From Paractinoplanes deccanensis (GTDB lineage: Bacteria > Actinomycetota > Actinomycetes > Mycobacteriales > Micromonosporaceae), in assembly GCF_016862115.1 (NCBI RefSeq), contig NZ_BOMI01000065.1, positions 27,261-91,260 on the forward strand: a stretch of 64,000 nt of DNA. Reading direction: 5' to 3'. The notes under the pieces were generated by a model. That model made no database searches. It had not been told where the DNA came from and worked only from the letters and a program-made list of their open reading frames with translations. A program made the translations under genes and the position numbers. Positions within the stretch are counted from its first letter, which is position 1. Each line of letters opens with the position of its first letter. Below, in pieces: positions 1-8,231 of this stretch.

Positions 1-342
1 GGCGCTGAGCCCCTTGGCCTCGTAGAGGGCGGCCAGCTCGTCGAGCTCCTGCTCGGGGAAGTCGGCCAGCTCGCCGCGCTCCTTGTCGAGCAGCGCGCGC
101 TCGGAGTCGCGCTGGCTGCTCACCGAGACGTATTCGCCCAGCGCCATCGAGACCGCGCCGGCGGCCAGGCCCGCCATCCCCGCCGTGAGGATCGGGCCGG
201 TCGCCGTGGTCGCGCCCGCCACGCCGACGACCAGGCCGGCCGTCGACACGATGCCGTCGTTCGCGCCCAGCACGCCGGCGCGCAGCCGGTTGAGCCGGCC
301 AGACAGGGCGGCGTCGTGCGGCTCCCCCGCGTGTGTGCTCAC
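1..342 (-). CDS. VIT1/CCC1-type Fe2+/Mn2+ transporter (C-terminus cut by window edge)
   Basis: Only the first 114 residues are present; the gene continues beyond the left edge. From a GTG start the protein shows the VIT1/CCC1 signature, an N-terminal LRAGVLGANDGIVSTAGLVVG segment followed by a GMAGLAAGAVSMALGEYVSV helix, with acidic and charged residues after it. Family members are membrane transporters that move ferrous iron or manganese out of the cytosol. The segment QRDSERALLDKERGELADFP matches the start of the family's cytoplasmic metal-binding loop. The next gene on the same strand (DUF305) lies 33 bp upstream, so the two may be co-transcribed and share a metal-handling role (inference). 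Confidence 0.85.
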   Translation of the reverse strand, partial: MSTHAGEPHDAALSGRLNRLRAGVLGANDGIVSTAGLVVGVAGATTATGPILTAGMAGLAAGAVSMALGEYVSVSSQRDSERALLDKERGELADFPEQELDELAALYEAKGLSA

Positions 343-375
343 CCGACCGATCTTGCCGGGCCGGCGGCCGTACGT

Positions 376-1041
376 CTAAAGGTCCTGCATGCGCCGGATC
401 TCGCTGCCCTGTTCGACGGCCATCTCGCCGGCGGTCTCGCGGAGGCGCTCGTCCTCGCCGCTCTTGAGCACCTCGCCGGCCATCCGCATCGCGCCGCGGT
501 GGTGGTCGGTCATCATCGCGATGAAGCGCCGATCGAACTCGGGCCCCTTCGCCGCGGCGAGCGCCTGCATGTCCGCGCCGGACTGCATGCCGGGCATCGT
601 GCTGTGATCGTGCGACGGGTCGCTGTCGGGCAGCTTGCGCTGGCTGAGCCAGGTGCGCAGCCAGCCGATCTCGGGCTCCTGCACCGCCTGCATGCGCCGG
701 GCCAGGGCGAGGAGCTGGCTGTTCTGGCCGCGGCCGGGCACGAGCGCGGCCATCTCGACCGCCTGGCCGTGGTGCACGATCATCATCTGGACGAAGGCGA
801 CGTCCGCCGCGTTGTACGTCGAGCCGTCCGGCGCCCGCACCTGGCGCGAATCGGTCACAGTGGACGACTCGCCGGGCAGCCCCGGCACCACGACCCGCAC
901 CGGCGGCGCGGCGCTCTCGTCGGCGCGGGGCGCGGCGGCCGACCCGCCCGGGCCCGACCGGGCCGCGACCACGGCGCTCACCACCACCGCGACCAGCACG
1001 AGCAGCGCCAGCAGCATCGACACCCGTGAACGGCTCATCAC
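376..1041 (-). CDS. DUF305 family exported/membrane-anchored protein
   Basis: 221 aa. A hydrophobic N-terminal segment (about residues 9-27) acts as signal or membrane anchor, and the rest is a DUF305 domain. DUF305 has a four-helix, ferritin-like fold with two HH-centred motifs, here MMIVHHGQAVEMA (HH at 90-91) and MMTDHHRGAMRMA (HH at 180-181). A His/Met-rich stretch, HDHSTMPGM (about 144-152), suggests metal, perhaps copper, binding. Biochemical function is not established for the family. It is divergent from the secreted LVIVD protein 124 bp away and sits upstream of a metal transporter on its own strand, so a periplasm-side metal role is plausible. Confidence 0.85.
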   Translation of the reverse strand: MMSRSRVSMLLALLVLVAVVVSAVVAARSGPGGSAAAPRADESAAPPVRVVVPGLPGESSTVTDSRQVRAPDGSTYNAADVAFVQMMIVHHGQAVEMAALVPGRGQNSQLLALARRMQAVQEPEIGWLRTWLSQRKLPDSDPSHDHSTMPGMQSGADMQALAAAKGPEFDRRFIAMMTDHHRGAMRMAGEVLKSGEDERLRETAGEMAVEQGSEIRRMQDL

Positions 1042-1165
1042 AACCCTTCATCGATTCGAAAAGATGTTCCCGAGGCGCGCCCCGGCAATTACTGTAGCGA
1101 CAGAGTTGAATACGGTCCGTGGGACACCATCCTGCCCTGCCGGGCCGTCATCCGGAAGGAGCTCC

Positions 1166-2587
1166 ATGACGCACCCACGAGGGCGCAGGCTCAGGCGCCT
1201 GGCCGCGATCGGCGCGGTGGCGATCGCGGCTGCTCTGCTCACGGCACCCGTGAGCGGCGCCGCGCAGGCCGCAGAGGGCAACACCATCCCGGGCGTCGAC
1301 GAGATCGTCAGCAGCCCGAACCTGAAGCAGGTCGCGCACCGTGACAAGATCGGCCCGTTCGCCAACTCGACCAACTCCGACTGGGCTTTCCAGGGCAAAT
1401 ACGCGTTCAGCGGCAACTACAACGGTTTCACCGTCTACGACATCAGCAACCCCAAGGCGCCGTACGAGGCGACCCAGGTGGTCTGCCCCGGCTCGCAGAA
1501 CGACGTCTCGGTCAGCGGCAACCTGCTGTTCCTCGGCACGGACTCGCAGCGCACCGACGACTCCTGCACCAGCTCCGGCTCCACCACGGAGAAGCCGGGC
1601 GCCCGCTGGGAGGGCATCAAGATCTTCGACATCCGCGACCCGCTCAACCCGCAGTACCTCAAGTCGGTCAAGACCGACTGCGGCTCGCACACCCAGACGC
1701 TGGTGCCGGGCAAGCGCGGCGACCCGAACGTCTACCTCTACATCTCGTCGTACAACCTGTCGACGGTGGACCTGCCCAACTGCGCCCTGCCGCACGACAA
1801 GATCTCCATCATCCAGGTGCCCAAGCGCAACCCGCAGGCCGCCAAGGTCGTCGCCACGCCGGTCGTCTTCCCGGACGGCGGCTACGGGGGTGACGGCGAG
1901 GAGAAGAGCGCCACGACGGGCTGTCACGACATCACCGTCTACGCCGAGAAGGACATCGCGGCCGGCGCCTGCATGGGTGACGGCGTGCTGTTCGACATCT
2001 CGAAGCGCACCGCGCCCAAGGTGATCACCACGGTCCGCGACACGGTGAACTTCTCGTTCTGGCACTCGGCCACGTTCAACAACGCCGGCACCAAGGTCGT
2101 CTTCACCGACGAGCTCGGCGGCGGCGGCCTCGCCACCTGCAACGAGCGCTTCGGCCCCAAGCTCGGCGCGGACGCGGTCTACGACATCGTCGGCAAGCGC
2201 AAGCTGGTGTTCCGCAGCTACTTCAAGATCCCCCGCACCAACGCCGACACCGAGAACTGCGTGGCCCACAACGGCTCGCTGATCCCGGTCCCGGGTCGCG
2301 ACATCATGGTCCAGGCGTGGTACCAGGGCGGCATCTCCGTCTGGGACTTCACCGACTCGCGCCGGCCCAAGGAGATCGCGTACTGGGAGCGCGGCCCGAT
2401 CTCGCTGACCGAGGAGATCGGCGGCGGTTCGTGGTCCGCGTACTGGTACAACGGCTACATCTACTCGAACGACATCGCGAAGGGCATCGACGTCCTCGAC
2501 CTGCGGGACCCGAGGACCAACATCGCCAAGCTGTTCCGCACCGACGAGTTCAACGCGCAGACCCAGGACAACTACTTCCGCTGGTGA
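1166..2587 (+). CDS. Secreted LVIVD-repeat beta-propeller protein
   Basis: 473 aa. The ATG at 1166 was chosen because GGAAGGA sits 6 bp upstream and the residues that follow form a signal peptide: an RRLRRLAA basic stretch, a hydrophobic core and Ala-rich cleavage near residue 36. The basic stretch could be Tat-type. The mature part carries LVIVD-type blades such as YNGFTVYDISNPKAP, WEGIKIFDIRDPLNPQYL, GGISVWDFTDSRRPKEIAYW and AKGIDVLDLRDPRTN. These repeats build a secreted beta-propeller of unknown ligand. Several Cys residues (VVCPGS, DDSC, KTDCGS) suggest disulfides. It faces the DUF305 gene across a shared promoter region, and a strong hairpin follows the stop codon. Confidence 0.85.
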   Translation: MTHPRGRRLRRLAAIGAVAIAAALLTAPVSGAAQAAEGNTIPGVDEIVSSPNLKQVAHRDKIGPFANSTNSDWAFQGKYAFSGNYNGFTVYDISNPKAPYEATQVVCPGSQNDVSVSGNLLFLGTDSQRTDDSCTSSGSTTEKPGARWEGIKIFDIRDPLNPQYLKSVKTDCGSHTQTLVPGKRGDPNVYLYISSYNLSTVDLPNCALPHDKISIIQVPKRNPQAAKVVATPVVFPDGGYGGDGEEKSATTGCHDITVYAEKDIAAGACMGDGVLFDISKRTAPKVITTVRDTVNFSFWHSATFNNAGTKVVFTDELGGGGLATCNERFGPKLGADAVYDIVGKRKLVFRSYFKIPRTNADTENCVAHNGSLIPVPGRDIMVQAWYQGGISVWDFTDSRRPKEIAYWERGPISLTEEIGGGSWSAYWYNGYIYSNDIAKGIDVLDLRDPRTNIAKLFRTDEFNAQTQDNYFRW

Positions 2588-2596
2588 CACACTCCC

Positions 2597-2627
2597 GGCC
2601 GGGTCCCGCCTCGTGCGGGGCCCGGCC
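2597..2627 (+). terminator. Hairpin after the LVIVD gene
   Basis: A 13-bp stem (GGCCGGGTCCCGC paired with GCGGGGCCCGGCC, one G-U pair) with a 5-base loop begins 10 bp after the stop codon. A short T-containing tail (TCCTTGTG) follows rather than a long T run, which is common for GC-rich actinobacterial terminators. Confidence 0.6.
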
Positions 2628-2696
2628 TCCTTGTGCGCAGGCAGCGCCCGGTGGCCGTGGTGCCTTAGACTCGTCGGCCGAACCGGGGGGACGACA

Positions 2697-3092
2697 TTGC
2701 CGCTAGATCCTGAGGACGCTGTCGAGGGCTGGGCGCAGCGCATCGAGCAGCAGACGAGCTTGACGACCGAGCTGAGTGAGCGCCTGCAGCGGGTGACCGG
2801 CTTCGCCGAGTCGCCGGGCGGTGACGCGACGGTGACGGTCGACCATTCGGGTGGGCTGGCCGACCTGCGGCTCAGCGACCGCGCGATGCGCCTGCCCGCG
2901 GCCGAGCTCGCGGGGGTCATCATGGCCACGAGCCGGCAGGCCCAGGCGGTGCTGGCCCGGCGGGTGGCCGAGCTGGTCGGCGGCATGTACGGGTCCGACT
3001 CGGCGACCGCCACGTTCATCGGCGGCACCTACGCGGCCCAGTTCCCGGAGCCGGCCGACGACGACCAGGACGAGGAGCGTGACCGGCGATGA
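2697..3092 (+). CDS. YbaB/EbfC-like DNA-binding family protein
   Basis: 131 aa from a TTG start at 2697, preceded by GGGGGG. In-frame codons further upstream lack a binding site and give residues unlike the family. The fold pattern is helix (VEGWAQRIEQQTSLTTELSERLQRV), strands (GDATVTVDHSGGLADLRLSD), then a long helix (AELAGVIMATSRQAQAVLARRVAELV). This matches the YbaB/EbfC nucleoid-associated family, which binds DNA as a dimer. In actinomycetes such genes often precede type VII secretion substrates. Here it overlaps the next gene by 4 bp (ATGA), so it is the first gene of that small operon. It may act as chaperone or regulator for the locus (inference). Confidence 0.7.
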   Translation: MPLDPEDAVEGWAQRIEQQTSLTTELSERLQRVTGFAESPGGDATVTVDHSGGLADLRLSDRAMRLPAAELAGVIMATSRQAQAVLARRVAELVGGMYGSDSATATFIGGTYAAQFPEPADDDQDEERDRR

Positions 3093-3403
3093 CGCAGCCC
3101 GACATCAAGCTCGACGCGGCGGCCCTGCGCGCCCACGCGCGCATGGTGGACGAGGCCGGTGCCATGGTGGGCGAGGCCGCCGCCGGCGCGGCCCATCTCG
3201 ACCTGCACGACGAGGTGTACGGCGAATGGCCGGGCAGACTCTTCGTGCCCCTGATCAACCCGGCCCAGGACTGGGCGCTGAGCGAGATCCGCGGCGGCGC
3301 CGACGCGACCACCCACCTGGCCGAGCTGCTGCGGGCGGTGGCCGACGACGCGGACACCACCGACCAGGCCGCGGCCGAGCGCTTCCGCAGCGGCGGCAAG
3401 TGA
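3089..3403 (+). CDS. EspC-like type VII secretion target protein
   Basis: 104 aa, close to the usual WXG100/EspC size. It is mostly helical, with a first helix LDAAALRAHARMVDEAGAMVGEAAA, a central aromatic turn YGEWPGRLFVPL and a second helix through DWALSEIRGGADATTHLAELLRAVADDAD, ending in a short charged tail. This helix-turn-helix organisation with a W in the turn fits EspC/ESX-type substrates exported by type VII secretion. It overlaps both neighbours, by ATGA upstream and one base of the stop codon downstream, implying translational coupling and a possible secreted complex with the following larger protein. No EccC/EccD genes lie nearby. Confidence 0.7.
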   Translation: MTQPDIKLDAAALRAHARMVDEAGAMVGEAAAGAAHLDLHDEVYGEWPGRLFVPLINPAQDWALSEIRGGADATTHLAELLRAVADDADTTDQAAAERFRSGGK

Positions 3404-4401
3404 TGGGTGGCGAGACCGCCTCCCGGGCGAGCGTGATCGCGGCGGAGAGCGAGACCAAGGGCTACGAGGGCGCCGGCATCGTCGAGTCGGCGTCCGGTGT
3501 GGTCGACGGTATCGCCCACGGCGACTGGCTGGGCGCCGGCGGCAACGCGGTGGCCACCGGCCTGTCGCTGATCGGCGCGGTGATGGATCCGCTCCAGGCC
3601 GTCTTCGCGGCCGGCGTGGGGTGGCTGATGGAGCACGTCAGCTTCCTGCGGGAGCCGCTCGACAAGCTGATGGGCGACCCCAAGGCGATCGAGGGGCACG
3701 CCAAGAGCTGGTACAACATCGAGCAGCGCCTGTACGACGCCGTCGACTTCTTCGTCGATCAGGTCAACGAGAGCACGGCGGCGTGGGCGGCCCAGTCGGC
3801 CGAGGCATATCGCCGGCTCGCCCGCGAGCACGCCGAGTCGGTCCAGGCGCTCGGCAAGATCGCGGACGGCATGAGCAAGGCGACGACGATCGTCGGCGCG
3901 ATGGTCGGCGTCATCCGCAACACGCTGCGCGACATCATCGCCGAGGTGGTCGGCGCGTGCATCTCCAAGGCGATCCAGGCGGCCACCGTGGTGCTCATCC
4001 CCAAGGTCGCGGCCGAGGTGGCGATCCTGGTCAGCGAGGCCAGCGCCAAGATCCTCAACGTCCTCAAGCGGCTGTTCACCGCGATCAAGGAGATGGGCGT
4101 CCTGACCCGGCAGATGTCCGGCATCGTCGAGCAGATCGGCCAGGCCAACCGCAACGTGCTGCGGCTGGAGGCCTTCCGGCTCGAGGCGGCGGGCACCTCC
4201 AGCCCCGGCTGGCCGGGCTTCCGGAGCGCGTACGATCTGCTCGGCCAGGGTCACGTGTCGGTCTACGGACCGGTGGACAAGGTGGTCGTCGAGACCGCCC
4301 GCAGCGCGAGCCAGACCAACACGTCCCAGAACACGGGGGCCACGGGGAGCACCATGACCGGGGAGAACCCGGCTCCGGGCCCCATCGATCTCCCGCTCTG
4401 A
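3403..4401 (+). CDS. Large WXG100-like type VII secretion substrate
   Basis: 332 aa, helical throughout. The start ATG overlaps the previous stop codon. The WXG-like centre is at about residues 108-135 (NIEQRLYDAVDFFVDQVNE then STAAWAAQSAEAYRRLAREH). It is preceded by a Gly/Ala-rich segment (GDWLGAGGNAVATGLSLIGAVMDPL) and followed by amphipathic and hydrophobic helices (ATTIVGAMVGVIRNTLRDII, AATVVLIPKVAAEVAILVS) and a Thr/Ser/Asn-rich tail. I see no recognisable toxin domain. It is probably secreted, or forms a membrane-associated assembly, with the EspC-like partner; this is inferred from context. Confidence 0.65.
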   Translation: MGGETASRASVIAAESETKGYEGAGIVESASGVVDGIAHGDWLGAGGNAVATGLSLIGAVMDPLQAVFAAGVGWLMEHVSFLREPLDKLMGDPKAIEGHAKSWYNIEQRLYDAVDFFVDQVNESTAAWAAQSAEAYRRLAREHAESVQALGKIADGMSKATTIVGAMVGVIRNTLRDIIAEVVGACISKAIQAATVVLIPKVAAEVAILVSEASAKILNVLKRLFTAIKEMGVLTRQMSGIVEQIGQANRNVLRLEAFRLEAAGTSSPGWPGFRSAYDLLGQGHVSVYGPVDKVVVETARSASQTNTSQNTGATGSTMTGENPAPGPIDLPL

Positions 4402-4414
4402 CAGGAGCACCCAC

Positions 4415-4990
4415 ATGCAACCGCCGGACGACCGGATCGCCAAGCGCCTCGAGGAGATCCGCGCGCGGGAGGCCGCGGCGGACGCGGAGCCGGCGCCGGC
4501 CGACGACCTCGGCAGCGCGGTCGTCGACCGCCGCAAGGGAGGCGCGCTCCGCTCGACGGTGTTCGTGATCGTGCTGATCGTCGCGGCCGCCGGGCTGTTC
4601 GGCCTGGCCGTGACGCTCACCCGGCTCGCCGGCGACGACTTCGGCGACGCCGAGCGCTACGGCCGGGCCGACGTGACGTCGTGCGTGCGGCACGGCCCGA
4701 TCACGAACAAGGGCTTCGGCTACTGGGAGAGCTGCGCCGCGACGATCACCTGGGACGGCGGCGACACCGACCGGGCCACCGTCGACGCGGTCTTCACGTC
4801 CGGCGACATCGGCTCCCCGGTGCGCGTCGGCGACCTCGGCACGTACCGGACCACCCGCGAGCTCGTCCGCGAGGACGCCGCGTACCGGCCGTGGCTGGCC
4901 TGGATCGGCTACGCCGTCGGCTTCCTCGCCTTCGTGCCCACCCTGGTCCTGGTCCTGACCGTGCGGGAGGCCCTGCGCCGGAAGCGCTAG
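4415..4990 (+). CDS. Two-TM membrane protein of the type VII substrate locus, unknown function
   Basis: 191 aa, with GGAG 8 bp before the ATG. It has a charged cytoplasmic N-terminus (to about 45), TM1 (TVFVIVLIVAAAGLFGLAVTL), an extracytoplasmic domain of roughly 80 residues with two Cys (DVTSCVRHGP and YWESCAATI, likely a disulfide), TM2 (WIGYAVGFLAFVPTLVLVLTV) and a short basic tail. I do not recognise a named function. It lies 13 bp after the secretion substrate gene and closes the four-gene operon, so it may anchor or receive the secreted partners. Confidence 0.7.
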   Translation: MQPPDDRIAKRLEEIRAREAAADAEPAPADDLGSAVVDRRKGGALRSTVFVIVLIVAAAGLFGLAVTLTRLAGDDFGDAERYGRADVTSCVRHGPITNKGFGYWESCAATITWDGGDTDRATVDAVFTSGDIGSPVRVGDLGTYRTTRELVREDAAYRPWLAWIGYAVGFLAFVPTLVLVLTVREALRRKR

Positions 4991-5048
4991 CCGATCCGCT
5001 GTGCGGTATCCCTGGACCACGAGACGGACCGGGCGCTAGGGTCACGCC

Positions 5049-7772
5049 ATGACGACGCTCGATGAGCCGGCCCGTCGCTCCTCAATGAACTATCCAGTCC
5101 GTTCGTCCCCAAGAGGGGGCGGGCAGTGGACGATCGCCACGTGCTGCCTCTCCGGGACGCTGGAGGACAAGCTCGCGGCGGCCGCGGCGGCCCGGTTCTC
5201 CGGCGTCGAGCTCACCGCGAGTGACCTCGTCGCCTCGTCGTGGGAGCCGCGCCGGATCCGCGAGGAGTGCGCGCGGCGCGGGCTCACCGTCGACGCGTAC
5301 CAGCCGTTCCCCGACTTCGAGGCGGTGCCGCCGTCCGTCCTGCGGGCCAACCTGCGCCGGGCGGAGCGCACCTTCACCACGCTCGCCGAGATCGGCGTAC
5401 GAACCGTCGTGGTTTGCTCGTCGATGTCCGCCGACGCGGTCGACGACGACGACCTCGCCGCCGAGCAGCTGCACGAGCTGGCGACGATGGCCGCCGGCCA
5501 CGGGCTGCGCCTCGCCTACGAGGCGCCGGCCTGGGGGCGCTTCGTCGGCACGTACGCGCACGCCTGGCGCATCGTCCGCCGCGCCGGGCATCCCGCGCTC
5601 GGTCTGTGCCTCGACAGCTTCCACGTGCTCGCCCGCGGCGAGACGCCGGACGGCATCCGGGTGATCCCCGGCGACAAGATCTTCCACGTCCAGCTGGCCG
5701 ACGCCCCGCGCCGGGTCATGGACGTCGCCGAGCGCAGCCGGCATCACCGCCTGTTCCCCGGCCTCGGCGCGTACGACATCGCCGGGTTCCTGAAACGCGT
5801 CGAGGAGACCGGCTACGACGGGCCGCTCTCGCTGGAGGTGTCGAACGACGTCTACCGGCAGGCCGATCCGCGGCACGCCGCCATCAACGGCATGCGGTCG
5901 CTGCTGGCGCTCCAGGCGTACGAGAGACCGCCCGAACTGACCGGCATGGTCTTCACCGAGCTGGCGGTCGACGAGATCTCCGGGCCCGAGGTGTCGCGGG
6001 CGCTGACCGCGCTCGGCTTCGCCAACACTGGCCGCCACCGCTCCAAGCCGGTGCAACTCTGGCAGCAGGGCACCGCGCGGGTGCTGCTCAACTACGCCGC
6101 GCAGCGCACCGTCGCCCCCGGCACGGCCACCGTCTGCGCGCTGGCCGTGCAGACCGCCGACCCGGCCCGGTCGACAGCGCGCGCGGAGCGGCTGCTCGCC
6201 CCGGTCCTCCCCCGCCTGCGCCGCCCCGGCGAGGCCGACCTCGCCTCGGTCGCGGCCCCCGACGGCACATCGATCTTCCTGGTACGCGACGACGGCTGGC
6301 TCCAGGACTTCGCGCCGGTGGACACCGCGTCACCGGCCGGCGGCACGATCACCGGCACCGACCACGTGACCCTCACCGACGCGGTCGACGACTTCGACGA
6401 GTCGGCGCTGTTCTACCGGGCCGTGCTCGGCCTGCACGCCGGGGAGACGACCGAGATAGCCGCGCCGTTCGGGCCGATCCTCAGCCGCGCCGCCACCGGC
6501 CCCGGCCACCGGGTGCGGATCGTGGTGAACACCGCGCCGCTGCGACGAGGCGACTGGGCACCGGTCATCCCGAACCCGCAGCACGTCGCCTTCGCCACCG
6601 GCGACGCGATCGCCGCCGCCCGCGCGATGCGGGCCGCCGGTGCCAAGCTGCTGCGCATCCCCGGCAACTACTACGCCGACCTGGACGCCCGCCTCGGCCC
6701 GCCGCCGGACCTGCTCGACGCGCTGCGCGAGCACTCCATCCTGTACGACCGCGACGAGCACGGCGCCTACCTGCACTTCTGCACCGAGATGCTCGGCCAC
6801 CGGGTCTTCTTCTCGGTGGTGCAGCGCGTCGGCGACTACCACGGCTACGGCGGCCCGGTCGGCGCGCCCGTCCGGATGGCCGCCCACCGCGAACGCCGCC
6901 TGCTCACCCTGCGGCAGCGCAAGGAACCGGACCACCGCCACGACTTCTCCCTCGCCCACCTCACCGCGCTGAGCCTCTCCCCGCCCGAGCTCGTCGACGC
7001 GGCCGCCGAGGCCGGCTACCGCTACGTGGGCCTGCGGCTGACGAGGGTCACGCCGCAGGAGCCGCACTACCCGCTCGCCACGGATCCCGCGCTGATGCGG
7101 ACGACCAAGGTGCGCCTCGCCGCCACCGGCATCGAGGTCCTCGACATCGAGCTGGCCCGCATCGCCCCCGGCGACGACCCCCGCGACTTGCAGCGCTTCC
7201 TGGAGGCCGGCGCCGAGCTGGGCGCCCGCCACGTCATCACCCAGCTGCCCGACCCCGACCGGGCCCGCAAGACCGACCGCTTCGCGCAGCTCTGCGAGAT
7301 GGCCCGCCCGCTCGGCCTCACGGTCGACCTGGAGTTCCCGTCCTGGACCGAGACCCCCGACCTGGCAGCTGCCGTACGCGTGCTCCGCGCGGCCGCCCAG
7401 CCCAACGTCGGCATCCTCGTCGACCTGCTGCATTTCGCCCGCTCCGGCTCCAGCGTCGCCGACCTGCGCCAGCTGCCCGCCGACTGGTTCCACTTCGTCC
7501 ACGTCTGCGACGCCCCACCGGCCGTGCCCCCGACCAACGAGGGCCTCATCCACACCGCCCGCTTCGAACGCCTCTTCCCCGGCGAGGGCGGCATCGACAT
7601 CCCCGGCATCCTGGGCGCCCTCCCGCCGGGCCTCCCGTACGCCCTGGAGATCCCCCGGGCCACCCTGGTCGCCCAGGTCGGCGGCAAGGAGCACGCCCGG
7701 CTCGCCCTGAGCAAGACCCGCGCTCACCTCGAACCCCGGAAGGACGCCCCCTGGACCGACGCGCCCTCCTGA
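5049..7772 (+). CDS. Triple fusion: DHS dehydratase-like TIM barrel + HPPD-like dioxygenase + second TIM barrel
   Basis: 907 aa. Residues about 28-285 are an AP-endonuclease/sugar isomerase TIM barrel with metal ligands E158, D189, Q215 and E263. That spacing is identical to the one I recall for the 3-dehydroshikimate dehydratases QuiC1/QsuB. Residues about 295-625 form a two-part VOC module like 4-hydroxyphenylpyruvate dioxygenase, with the His-His-Glu iron site at H439, H512 and E580. Residues about 640-890 are a second TIM barrel with E762, D792, H818 and E867 at nearly the same spacing. Expected chemistry of the first barrel is dehydroshikimate to protocatechuate. QsuB-type proteins have only the first two domains, and the third barrel's role is unknown. 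An ATG at 5085 is an alternative start. Confidence 0.85.
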   Translation: MTTLDEPARRSSMNYPVRSSPRGGGQWTIATCCLSGTLEDKLAAAAAARFSGVELTASDLVASSWEPRRIREECARRGLTVDAYQPFPDFEAVPPSVLRANLRRAERTFTTLAEIGVRTVVVCSSMSADAVDDDDLAAEQLHELATMAAGHGLRLAYEAPAWGRFVGTYAHAWRIVRRAGHPALGLCLDSFHVLARGETPDGIRVIPGDKIFHVQLADAPRRVMDVAERSRHHRLFPGLGAYDIAGFLKRVEETGYDGPLSLEVSNDVYRQADPRHAAINGMRSLLALQAYERPPELTGMVFTELAVDEISGPEVSRALTALGFANTGRHRSKPVQLWQQGTARVLLNYAAQRTVAPGTATVCALAVQTADPARSTARAERLLAPVLPRLRRPGEADLASVAAPDGTSIFLVRDDGWLQDFAPVDTASPAGGTITGTDHVTLTDAVDDFDESALFYRAVLGLHAGETTEIAAPFGPILSRAATGPGHRVRIVVNTAPLRRGDWAPVIPNPQHVAFATGDAIAAARAMRAAGAKLLRIPGNYYADLDARLGPPPDLLDALREHSILYDRDEHGAYLHFCTEMLGHRVFFSVVQRVGDYHGYGGPVGAPVRMAAHRERRLLTLRQRKEPDHRHDFSLAHLTALSLSPPELVDAAAEAGYRYVGLRLTRVTPQEPHYPLATDPALMRTTKVRLAATGIEVLDIELARIAPGDDPRDLQRFLEAGAELGARHVITQLPDPDRARKTDRFAQLCEMARPLGLTVDLEFPSWTETPDLAAAVRVLRAAAQPNVGILVDLLHFARSGSSVADLRQLPADWFHFVHVCDAPPAVPPTNEGLIHTARFERLFPGEGGIDIPGILGALPPGLPYALEIPRATLVAQVGGKEHARLALSKTRAHLEPRKDAPWTDAPS

Positions 7773-8227
7773 CCGGCAGCGCCACCCTCGCGGCGACCGC
7801 GGCCCTGATACCGGAGGCCGCCCAGGCCGGGGCGAGAGAGAAAGCCCTTGGACGGCCGCCCCCCACGTACCAGATCTACGGGTAGGGCGATCTGGCCTTC
7901 CTGGAGGGCACCCGCTGGGACGACCTCGACAACCAGCTCGACGGCTGGGCGCGCTATCGCCTGCGCGTCAACGGCCTCACCCTGGCCGATGTCATCCAGA
8001 ACGGCCGGAGCGGATACCGCCGCCGCTTGCAGACGTGGACCTGGGAGGACGACGGCGTCCCGGTCGTCAAGCTGACGAAGAACGTCTACCGATCGCACAA
8101 CACGATGGCCGAGGAGTGCCCGCTGCTCTGGAACTTCGTCACCGCTACTACAGCCCGTCGGCGTTCCGCATCCCCGGCGACCGGAGACGCATCACCGGGC
8201 CCTGATTTGCCGGGGATGATTCAGTAA
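7751..8227 (+). pseudogene. Eroded Tat-exported alpha/beta hydrolase-like gene
   Basis: One frame reads a twin-arginine-like signal (LDRRALLTG then an Ala-rich core and AQAGA), then a TAG at 7883-7885. The same frame then continues with coherent protein, including DLDNQLDGWARYRLRVNG, QTWTWEDDGVPVVKLT and SHNTMAEECPLLWNFVT. After that a +1 shift restores RYYSPSAFRIPGDRRRITGP and a stop. The C-terminal pattern (SHN with a possible catalytic His, then a W-hydrophobic helix) resembles secreted esterases, but the serine region is absent, so most of the enzyme appears deleted. No normal start exists; only a CTG after GGAAGG. Judged non-functional. Confidence 0.55.
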
Positions 8228-8231
8228 CCGC

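Noticed and set aside
1148..3028. Long open frame on the minus strand opposite the LVIVD gene
   Set aside because: Its translation is Arg/Val/Asp-rich low-complexity sequence created by third-position GC of the real gene; the plus-strand protein has a signal peptide, repeats and a ribosome site.
7751..7885. Short functional Tat-exported peptide starting at CTG
   Set aside because: Coherent hydrolase-like sequence continues in the same frame past the TAG, which indicates a broken longer gene rather than a true 44-residue product.
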